DNA from: Owenia fusiformis
Lineage: Eukaryota; Annelida; Polychaeta; Sabellida; Oweniidae
Direction of reading: 5' to 3'
NCBI GenBank assembly: GCA_903813345.2
Contig: CAIIXF020000006.1
Span: forward strand, 17,116,348-17,180,347
Length of the DNA stretch: 64,000 bases
Part shown: piece after piece, positions 35,767 to 45,800 of the stretch
Numbering within the stretch: the first letter of the stretch is position 1
Layout: each line of letters opens with the position of its first letter
The notes under the pieces: generated by a model
The model's input: the letters and a program-made list of their open reading frames with translations, nothing else
The model's database searches: none
Told to the model about the DNA's origin: nothing
Made by a program: the position numbers and the translations under genes

Positions 35767-36445
35767 GGTTTGGCTGGAAACCTGTAGACAAGTCTTGAAA
35801 GTGAAGATTTTAGGACGGAAAATCCAAAATGGCCACCTTAAGATTTACCCAGAATGCCCAAAAACTAATCAGTTCTTGACGTTGATATGTAGAAACATCC
35901 CTGAAAATTTCAGATGAATCCCTCAAATGGTTTGGCTGGAAACCTGTAGACAAGTCTTGAAAGTGAAGATTTTAGGACGGAAAATCCAAAATGGCCACCT
36001 TAAGATTTACCCAGAATGCCCAAAAACTAATCAGTTCTTGACGTTGATATGTAGAAACATCCCTGAAAATTTCAGATGAATCCCTCAAATGGTTTGGCTG
36101 AAAACCTGTAGACAAGTCTTGAAAGTGAAGATTTTAGGACGGAAAATCCAAAATGGCCACCTTAAGATTTACCCAGAATGCCCAAAAACTAATCAGTTCT
36201 TGACGTTGATATGTAGAAACATCCCTGAAAATTTCAGATGAATCCCTCAAATGGTTTGGCTGGAAACCTGTAGACAAGTCTTGAAAGTGAAGATTTTAGG
36301 ACGGAAAATCCAAAATGGCCACCTTAAGATTTACCCAGAATGCACAAAAACTAATCAGTTCTTTACGTTGATATGTAGAAACATCCCTGAAAATTTCAGA
36401 TGAATCCCTCAAATGGTTTGGCTGGAAACCTGTAGACAAGCTGAA
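35767..36445 (+). repeat. 162-bp tandem array, four copies plus part (pearl-like)
   Basis: Units start with GGTTTGGCTG at 35767, 35929, 36091, 36253 and 36415, a period of exactly 162 bp. Units are almost identical, and each contains AAAATCCAAAATGGCCACC and CCTGAAAATTTCAGATGAAT. The array is followed at 36453-36478 by a CCCG-type simple repeat. Tandem ~160-bp cores next to a tetranucleotide microsatellite are the hallmark of 'pearl' elements in bivalves. A related array of the same period lies at 49500-50400. Confidence 0.92.
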
Positions 36446-37585
36446 AAGTGAGACGCCGCCCGCCCGCCCGCCGCCCGTCAAGCTGACTACAATATCGTAC
36501 CTTTTGTTAGGTACAATAAAAAGCCTCAAGCAGAAGGGGCTTGTCGTAGCCTTTCCCCACTAGAGATTGAACATTTATTATAAATAAAAGTCACTTGTCA
36601 TAGGATAAAGTTATGTGATGCTCGGTTTTGGATATGGGGTATATCCCTCTGGAAATATGATATCAATATTTCCCTCGGGATATACCCCATATCCAAAACC
36701 TCCCATAACATAACCCTCATATACTTCATTGTTTTTGTGTATATTGCCACTTCTCATTTACTGCATATATCAAATACTGCACATTATACTGCAATATATA
36801 CTGGCGGTCAAATCTGAAAGAGATTGTGATGCCTGAAATCCAACTATTTCTCACCAAGGCATAACTACATGTTGAAGGATAATTGAATTTCAAGAATCCT
36901 GATTCATCCTTATTTTTGAGTAAGATCTCAGCATCAGTTCTTGTTCATTGACTAGTTTGTACATATAAATCCAGACTTCATCCTATGTATAATAACAGAA
37001 GTCAAAAGGCACAATTTTAAGAGAAAGTATAATCATTCTACTTGATAATGTTTCCATATGATATGAAATAAATCAGACTTTCTGAATTAAATCATCTGGA
37101 ACAGTTCCAGGTTTACAATATAGGCATACTTTGAACCCCAGGTGGGTTAATTCACTAATATTTGGCCAATAATGTCCAACGTATGATTGTATATATGGTA
37201 ATGCCTTCAGATGGAATGTTTCATGTTTTATTACAGTCATCATTATTGTAATTATATGTTGCATCTATGAAAGCTCCTTATAGACGACTAAGTGTTTGAT
37301 GAACTGAAAAATAAAATTTCAATTGGACTCCACTCTTATGTAGGCGATAAAAAATATAATAGGACAAATCACTAAAAACCAAAATATAGGCTGTAGGTTC
37401 CAATGAGCAATATGGAGACTCATAAGACTCAACTAAAAGTTGCATTTATCAAGAATCACATAGAAAAACTTTGAAAGCCTTTATAATCTCATATTATCTT
37501 ATAATAATTACTTAAATGAATGTTAACCAGAAAGATTTTACAGCAGACATACATGTATTTTGAAATACTTGAGATCCTAAGCTTG
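36446..37585. other. no gene recognised
   Basis: Simple repeat, a short palindrome (36617-36705) and AT-rich sequence up to the long-TIR transposon. No exon supported. Confidence 0.4.
36624..36700. repeat. short palindrome
   Basis: GGTTTTGGATATGGGGTATA at 36624 is mirrored at 36681-36700, with about 29 bp between arms of 24 bp. Weaker pairing continues outward (GTTATGTGATG and CATAACATAAC). It could be a miniature element or a stable hairpin. Confidence 0.6.
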
Positions 37586-38127
37586 TAGGTAGCGATCTGA
37601 GGCACTTCGATCAGGGTGTTGTCGGGACAATTTCTCTTGTGACTTAGGTTCTGTATTTAGGTCTATCTCAACAGATTTTACTGGTCTTATGCGCCGCAAA
37701 TGGTGCGAAAGATGTTAAAATTGCATTTTCGACCCTAAAATTCAGATTTCTTGGGGGTACATTATTATTTAGCTATAAAACAAAAACTAAACAACCAATG
37801 CTTCTTTCTTTTGGTGTTTCTGTTAAGAGTAATCATACTTGAAATGCATATGTAAAAAAATTGAAGAATTTTAACTTTATTTAAAAACAGCAACATTTTT
37901 TCACCCTAAAATCATAGAATTTAGGGGGGTTGAGAGACATTGATTGGAATTGATTTTTTAATTTCTCAATCAATCTCAGGTTAATATCAATGGAACTTTC
38001 CTAAAAGTAGCACCAACATGTCCCCAACACATTACCATAAAGAAAAAACTCAAACTCTAACATGTTTTTTGCCTATATGGGTCAATTTACCTCTCCCCTC
38101 TATCCCTTCTTAGAAGGGCGTGGCCAT
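37586..38127 (+). repeat. left 542-bp terminal inverted repeat
   Basis: Matches 42037-42578 in reverse complement from the outer TAGGTAGCG to the inner GTGGCCAT/GGCCAT word. One visible difference is GTTCTGTATTTAGG here against GTTATGTATTTAGG in the other arm. The inner end is less similar than the outer end. Confidence 0.9.
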
Positions 38128-38439
38128 ATTGGCATGTTCATCTAAAAATAAATACTTCATGTTCTAGCCATCCTCCGATCACAGGGCTTCAAAATCCAGA
38201 ACATATTCTTTCTTTTTACCCCCAGCAATAAGCAGTTACCATTTCCCAGATTAAGAACTCGCAATCTGATTGGCTGTCGCAACACTGCGACAGAAATCAT
38301 GTATAAGTCATTGTGCATAATTAGATCACATGATTCAGTTAAATCAGGCGCGTCCAAATTGGTTATCGCAGGGGGAAGAAGGAGGTACGGATTCTGGACA
38401 CCTGCTTAGGAGGATGGTTCACATCATGTTATCATTTTT

Positions 38440-38960
38440 ATGTCACCAACAAAAAGTGGTGACATATTGTTATGGTCTCTGTTCTTTTTTGACAGTGGTC
38501 AGTGGTCGGCGGTTTGTGGTTGGAGCTTGGCAATTGGTGTCTGTAACAAATTCTTACAATTTCAAATAATTAACAAATACTGTATAGACTGACTTCAATT
38601 GTTTTTTAAATTTCATCTACATGTTTTCAGATGTTCAAATCTGACTTTATATTTAAGATTTGACCTTCAATGACCTTTTCAAGGTCAGAAAAAGTCTTTT
38701 TTCAATTTGCTTCAAATTAACCAATTTTTCAAAATCATCTATAAGTTATCAGAAGTTCAAATCTGACTAAAGATTTGAGATTTGACCTTCAATGACCTTT
38801 TTAAGATTTAAGAATATAGATTTGATCATTAAATGACATTTTAAAGGTCAAAATGGATCTGACCTTTAGTGACCTCCTCAAGGTCAAAAAGGTATTTTTT
38901 ATCTTGTTTCAACTAGGTGGTGACATTTTGTCATGTTAATGCCTTGTTTTACTTGTAGCT
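38440..38960 (+). repeat. dispersed repeat with GTGACATAT ends, longest copy
   Basis: Starts TGTCACCAACAAAAAGTGGTGACAT and ends …GGTGGTGACATTTTGTCATGTTAATGCCTTG. Inside are two or more diverged copies of TTTGACCTTCAATGACCTTT with AAGGTCA words. Shorter, inverted relatives lie at 34515-34632 and 44040-44200. It is nested in the long-TIR transposon. Confidence 0.65.
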
Positions 38961-39229
38961 AGTGAATGTCTTTGAAATAACATAAGCCTAATACAGTGGG
39001 ACCTGGGTTAGTGAACACCTTTCTCTAGTGAACACCTGTGTAAAATGAACACCCTATTTTCAGCACATACCTTGATTCCAATACAAATTGTCTTTCTGTA
39101 TTGAAATCTTTTTTTGTGGCTCTATAGATGTTCACTGTACACAGGTTTTACTTTATACAAAACACCTTTATATTTAACTTTAATTAATAAACTGATTATC
39201 TAATTGCAATTATAAATTGCTATCTATTA

Positions 39230-41660
39230 TTTGCAGGGAACATGTAGCAAAACAATAAGGGAGAATAGTAAGCTATTCAAGGCTTATTACTGTCTGATGT
39301 TCTATTATTAACTAATTTGATTGATTCAATTGATGGCTTTCTCAATCCATTCCAAATTGAGGACAATGATCATTTATACTGCATATCATCTGGAATGCCA
39401 ACACTCTCTAATTTAGCAGATGATCTCTTAAATGCAGCATCCAGGGGCACACAAGCCTTTAAGCAATTTATTCAAGACCAATTTGTGCAGAAGGGAAAAA
39501 GTTTTCATGACTCCATAAAAGAATGAAACTGAAAACATCTGAATTCAATGCTGGAGTCAAAAAGGTGAAAAGCTCTGGAAACAGACTGATTGAGATTAGA
39601 GCTGAGCGCAATACATTTGGCCAGTTAGTCATGTTATCAGAGCAGCATAGTATCAGTCTAAAGCGAATATTGGAATACCCCCTGAGTCTAATACCCTGGG
39701 CTCTTGGAACACCTGATGGACTCTTGGTTAAAACAGAAAAGTCAAAATTATTACATGAGCTGGAAACATATAATATTACATGGACCCAAACCAGAAAAAA
39801 CAATTATAGTTTATGATGGCAATGCATTGTTCCATATACTTCCTGAGCGACCCAAAACATTTGGATTACTGGCAGAGAGGATCCTTCAGATGCTTCCTAT
39901 AAGAAAGATTCAATTAAAGAACCAGAAAGAATACGCAGGCGTGTCTCCAAAAAGCTAATAATAAAAGGACCTAATACCAGAATTCCTAACAATTGGAAGG
40001 AATTCCTCTTAAATGATGAGAATGAAATGCAGCTGAGTCAGTTGATCCTTGAAGAATGGAAAAAGATAAAAATGCCCCTAAACTCAAAGAAAGACAGATT
40101 CATGTGGTGAGATCTGTACAGTGCACCAGTGATAGAACTACTGTTACACATAGAGTTGAATCAAGCCTGGAATCTTCCCACAAAGAGGCAGATACAAAAA
40201 TTATACCCCATGCAATTAACATGAAATGAACCTGAAAATACAGAAAAAAAACTATAGTTGTGAGATCCCCAGATAGCGATGTTTTTGTACTTCTTGTGCA
40301 CTTTCCAATCTTATTCAAACTCCATAAATTTTTGACACTGGTAGTGCAGACCACATATGACTTATTAAAGGTGCAACAATTAGTGCAGGGGGGTAATTCA
40401 ACGATCATCGACCAGTGTCAAAATATATTTAAGTTTGGATATTTCATCAAGAGTACCCTTTGCATTCGTTTGACTTCGCTTCTTAAAAGAGAGCTTTGTC
40501 TTCACTCTTTCAAACTAAAATAAACCTGTGAACTCACCGCGCCAATCAGTGTTCGTCGGCCAAATTTGACTGACGTTCTATATATGGTCATTCCTTCTGA
40601 CGTCATCGTTGAGCCCGGAATTGACCAATGACATGCGCATATTTAATTAGAACGCATTTGACGTATGTTTCTTCAAGCTCGCTGATTGGTGGAAGAAAGG
40701 GCAGCGCGTAGGTCAAAAGTGATTTATTACCCAAACTGTCACCGGTACCCGTCGTGGGGCGGGGCTACTAAACTGTAATATGGTCTCTACTTGGCAGAGT
40801 GTAGTTTAACTAGACTCTGCACACAGGGTACATCAAGAGTAACATATATTTTTATTATCTACAAAGAAACCCCCTTGATGAACATTATTTCAGCTGATAT
40901 TCCTCTTGAAACGTGGTGAATCTTAAAAATCTATAAGTGGGACTCCCTTTATAGAAGCTTTGAACTGAATTTACACTTCTAAATTGAGAGTTTATCCATA
41001 CATTTTAAGAAAATAGATATGTCAAAGAAGATGTTAAGCCAAATATTGACCTGATAGCTCAGAAAAAAGAAAAAAAATTGAATTTTCTCTCTACAGTCCC
41101 TTGTTGCCCCTTTAATGTAAAGGAAGTAGGAAATGCGCTCAGTTCAGACATTTGTAAATTTGTAATGCTTTACCAACCTTCCATTCATTTACTGGATGTG
41201 ATTCCTTCAGTGCCTTTGTGAGAAGGGAGAAAGTGTCCCCCCCCCCCTAAAATTACTTATGAGAATTTCAAAAAGGTTTCGGCACCATTGGAGGGGTCAT
41301 TAGTGATCAAACTGCTAAATGTGCTGAGAAGTTTACTTGCCAGATGTATGGAAACAAAAAGTGTTCAAATATAAATGAGCTGAGATATACCTTATTCAAG
41401 AACAAATTTCAACCAAAATCTGCTCCAAGTATGATAACAAGCTATGAAGGCACTAACAATAAGCCTCCTACCCCCATGTAAAGATTCATTACAGCAGCAT
41501 CTGGCAAGGGCCAGTTATCAAGCACACATATGGAAACTTGCCAACATCCCCTCCCCATCAATTCCCTCTCCTGTGTCACATGGATGGAGGATGAAAGATG
41601 GCCATTTGGATTTCAATGGGTGTCAAATCCAGATAAAATTCTACCCCAGGACCTGGTAGA
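39230..41660 (+). pseudogene. broken gene of a high-copy invertebrate family (SPDSDVFVLL / EADTK)
   Basis: Pieces in several frames keep a known order. First TLSNLADDLLNAASRGTQAF (39317-39526). Then FNAGVKKVKSSGNRLIEIRA and PWALGTPDGLLVKTEKSKLL (39523-39770). Then IIVYDGNALFHILPERPKTFG (39795-39870), SSHKEADTKII and IVVRSPDSDVFVLLVHFP (40160-40315). After a ~900-bp disrupted part come CQMYGNKKCSNINELRYTLF and AYQ/SYQAHIW…IPSPVSHGW (41340-41600). I remember this protein as extremely repeated in cnidarians and molluscs. The acidic positions (DG-A, EAD, SDTD/SDSD) suggest a PIN/FEN-like nuclease fold. That fold assignment is inference. It is dead here, with frameshifts and stops. Confidence 0.65.
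40430..41250. other. disrupted interior, probable insertion
   Basis: No family blocks are readable between 40420 and 41270. The segment TACCCTTTGCATTC…CTTCTTAAAAGA near 40455 also occurs near 54065, so a dispersed repeat has probably inserted. A GC-rich tract at 40545-40780 differs in base composition from the flanks. A C-run lies at 41239-41248. Confidence 0.4.
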
Positions 41661-42036
41661 TGTTATCGTATAAGATGATACTTTAGAAGATCAAAATGAA
41701 GAGGAAGTTTATGAAATACAAAGCTTTATGGATCAAATATATTCTGGTGAATAAAAACTACATTTGTGATGACAGAAATTCATACAATGAGTAAAATTAA
41801 TATTATGACTGAGTCGTGAACTGTGTATTAGATAATATTCAACTTCAGATTTTTAATATTCTTATATCTCAAGCCTACATAGAAAAAATATTGTATTATA
41901 AATAATTCACAGGTATGTACTATATGTATACACCTAAGTGAAAATATTTTATGGTAATATATTTGATAAAATACATGATATGTACATGTATTCATTTAAT
42001 GTGACATCATGCTACTGTTTAAATCCACATGTATTA

Positions 42037-42578
42037 ATGGCCACACCCCTTTTATAAGGGAAAGAGGGGAGAGGTAAATTGACCCATATAGGCAAAGAAC
42101 ATGTTAGAGTTTGAGTTTTTTCTTTATGGTAATGTGTTGGGGACATGTTGGTGCTACTTTTAGGAAAGTTCCATTGATATTAACCTGAGATTGATTGAGA
42201 AATTAAAAAATCAATTCCAATCAATGTCTCTCAACCCCCCTAAATTCTATGATTTTAGGGTGAAAAAATGTTGCTGTTTTTAAATAAAGTTAAAATTCTT
42301 CAATTTTTTTACATATGCATTTCAAGTATGATTACTCTTAACAGAAACACCAAAAGAAAGAAGCATTGGTTGTTTAGTTTTTGTTTTATAGCTAAATAAT
42401 AATGTACCCCCAAGAAATCTGAATTTTAGGGTCGAAAATGCAATTTTAACATCTTTCGCACCATTTGCGGCGCATAAGACCAGTAAAATCTGTTGAGATA
42501 GACCTAAATACATAACCTAAGTCACAAGAGAAATTGTCCCGACAACACCCTGATCGAAGTGCCTCAGATCGCTACCTA
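42037..42578 (-). repeat. right 542-bp terminal inverted repeat
   Basis: Reverse complement of 37586-38127. A minus-strand ORF inside this arm (42322-42513) is a chance frame that the other arm shares only in part. Confidence 0.9.
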
Positions 42579-42706
42579 TTGGCTATTGTTTTCAAAACTT
42601 CATATTCAAATTGAGATAACTCCTCCGATTCTTTCTGGTTCATTCATTTAAATAAGTTCTTCACAATATCATAGTTTACAAAAAAGTATAGAACTTGATA
42701 TGGGAA

Positions 42707-42846
42707 TTAGTTCAAAGGGGACTTGACTAACATGCTTTTTGTTAGTTGAAACATTTGACCATGCATGTACTCACTGTATCTCTGAAGCTTCCACAGGCTC
42801 GCAATGACCATATCTTCAACATTCAGGTGCTTCAGAATCTTCACAT
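42707..42846 (-). CDS. TYSND1: TYSND1 exon 8 (C-terminus)
   Basis: Acceptor CCTCCAG, then DVKILKHLNVEDMVIASLWK and LQRYSEYM, aligning with the human LREL…VRVVWRLQRP end. The stop is TAA 42709-42707 after SPLN. A consensus donor (ACA|GTGAGT, at 42774) lies inside the exon, so an alternative spliced end with another C-terminus is possible. Confidence 0.85.
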
Positions 42847-45800
42847 CTGGAGGACATAATATGGGCATGTAGCAGGAGGGTACCAAAATAATATTTTTGA
42901 AATCTTAATCAAAATATGCTGTAATAGGGCAATGATGTTTAAGTTAAGACCAGGCGTTACCATCCCATCCGCTAATTGAAAAACTAAGAAAATTACTGAC
43001 CGATAGAGAATTGTCTGGCAATAACTCAGATGCCAGTAGATAGTTACCAGTTTCACCACCAGGTGGCTAATTCTGGTCAGATAACATGACAGGTACATTA
43101 GAAAGTTCCCTTAAACTTGAACTTCCACTGGATCAATTTTCATATTACCCTTATTATATGCATCCGGTAGTTATACAAATCAAAATATGTTCAGTAAAAC
43201 AAAATATTATCACTATAATTAAAGAAAAGATATTTCACTTTTTGTGATTTTATAACAAATGGGGTCTATGGGGAATCTCCCGACCTAGAAGTCACCTTTT
43301 CAAAGAAAACTAAATTTTCAAAGTTGATAAACAATTTTGGAAATCACACTTTAGATGTAATTTAAATGTAGAATTCAAATATGATATCCTTTTGACTGAA
43401 TTTTGAATATTAAATGATGTAAATCAAGATTTTTTCTACTTTGAACATTCAATTCAAAAAACTTTTAAACTTTAATAATCCAGAATTTTTCCAAAACAGA
43501 GCACTTATTGCAATTTTGAATTTAATGTACCTTCCCATAATAGTAATAATGTTGCATATATCTACATTGTGTGTAGTAGGATTCAAGCAGGATGCAACCT
43601 TAATAGCAATTTAATTCTGAAAGAATTAATATGTAGATAAATTATGAAATTGTCAAATATATATACAATGTTCTTACCTTTGTTTTGAATGTAGTGTCGC
43701 AATATTGGCCAGATGGTCGGAAGAGGAACACTTAGGTTAACATGTGGGAAACAGGCACCACTATCAGTATCCCTACAAGACAAAACATATACTTTTATCC
43801 ACCCTGGAAATAACATACATGTATATTTTTTTCACCTGTAATTTATTTGTTATCAAAGAGATATTTACCTGAGTACAAATGTCATGCGTTATGATAAATC
43901 ACTATCAATCTTGCTATATTTAATTGGTCAAATACAGGTCACGCATGAATTGTGCACTGGCATTCACCACATTAAAATGAAATATTTGATTAAAATGAAA
44001 TATTTGGATTAATTATATCACTAGAATGTTTCTTGCTTTCTCATTGGATAAGAACTGATCACATGATTTAAACAAGGCATTAACACACAAAATGTCCTCA
44101 CATGCTATTAAATACAGATGCCAAATGCCAGACACCAACCGCTGACATAAAAAATGAAGACCATAACAATATGTCACCATTTTTGGTGGTGACATATGAT
44201 TTTATGTTTATTTATTTTTTTATGTTTATTTTATTCAACTGAATATATCACAAAGCCCCTCAGTTTGCGAGAACATACTGAGTGAAATGTGAACATGCAT
44301 TCACCTCAATATAAAGGAATATTTGGAGTATTGTGTAATTTATCTGGAATTGCACACACTGGGGGGTATCGTGATGCAACAACACCGTGTTGTTGCATCA
44401 AGATGGCCAGACTTCCGGTGATAGATTTTCGTACGATGTTTTGTTTTCCCAATTTACACCCATTTCTAGGACGAGTTGCTCAATAATCATACACATGCAG
44501 TTAGCCCATGATCTATATTTTAAAAAACTGTCGTTGGTATACATGTAGCATCTTTAAGAAGCGATAAATTCGTGGTTTTAATTCCTCACTATTGATGCAA
44601 CAACACCACTCTGATTCTTATCGATGATGCAACAACACCAATGTGCTGATGCAAAAACGCCAATATAATGTATCATTGAACAACAAGAGAAACTGTATGT
44701 TCTGTTTACAGGTGTAGGTCGGGACATGAATAAAACATGAACGAAACGTATTTTGTTTGGTTTCTTTGTCTATATCAAAGTTAAAAGGATATACAAGGCA
44801 AACTAAATAAAGTACAGAATCCCCGGGAGGCAATCTCATTGATATTATCTCATTGATATTATACCTGAAAAATAAAGATTATACATTTTCTAAATTGAAT
44901 GCCCTTGATTTACCGTATGGAAATTGCTTACAAATAACCAATATAATTTTGGAAAGACAACAGATATCAGTCATTTTGTGTTGTTAGTACCTCAATTGAA
45001 ATACTCAATTCTGATTGGTTGATGAGCGGTCAACAAAATGTATTGTTAGTACCACAACTGAAATACTCGATTCTGATTGGGTGATTAGCGGTCAAAATTA
45101 TGTACTGTTGACTGCTACTACTGTTGACCGCTACTTCTGAAAAAAAGTTTCATGACGTCACAAAAAAACATGGAAGACGGACATTTTGTAAACGTTGATG
45201 AAAATGACTTTACTAGGCGACAAGTATAGCAAAAATACAAATAGAGACTTAAAATTAACATTAATTCACTAACGAGTACGCCGTGATGTGCCAAATACAG
45301 AGTTAAGCTACTTGCACTGTCTCCAGATTTTCTAAAAAAAATATTGCTAATGTGGTAAGGAGGAAAGGTTGTGAAATGAAGCCATGCCGATTGATGATTG
45401 TCGTCTATATGTGTATTATTAGTTTACTCGGACTAACAAAACAGTTGTAGACCCCTCTATTCGATCAAACGTTAAAATCATATACCTCGACTGTAAACCT
45501 TGAAACTACTGTTGACCTCGACCTTTGGTCTCTGTCAACAGTAGTTTTTCGGTTTACAGTCTCGGTATACAATTTTGCCGGTTGACCTCTGGGGAGGTCA
45601 ACAATTGTAAACTGTTGACCACTACTAGGTACTGTTGACCCCTATTTTTGAAAAATTGTGTTTTAATGTTGAATTTTTTTAATTTTGAAAAAATAAGTTG
45701 TGTAAAAAATTACAAGTATTCGACGGTTTGGGGATTTTTTGCTAAAATATGATACCTTTACTTATCAAATATGTTCACGTGATATTCGATTATATATTCG

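Larger units (their letters stand above)
37586..42578. mobile_element. 4,993-bp transposon with 542-bp terminal inverted repeats
   Basis: The two ends are inverted copies of each other: TAGGTAGCGATCTGAGGCAC begins at 37586 and its reverse complement ends at 42578. Each arm is 542 bp (37586-38127 and 42037-42578) with very few mismatches seen, so it is recent or kept by gene conversion. The interior carries a broken gene (39230-41660) of a family expanded in marine invertebrates and a nested dispersed repeat (38440-38960). TTG lies outside both ends and may be a 3-bp target duplication. It ends 128 bp from the TYSND1 stop codon. No classical DDE transposase is recognised inside. Confidence 0.85.
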
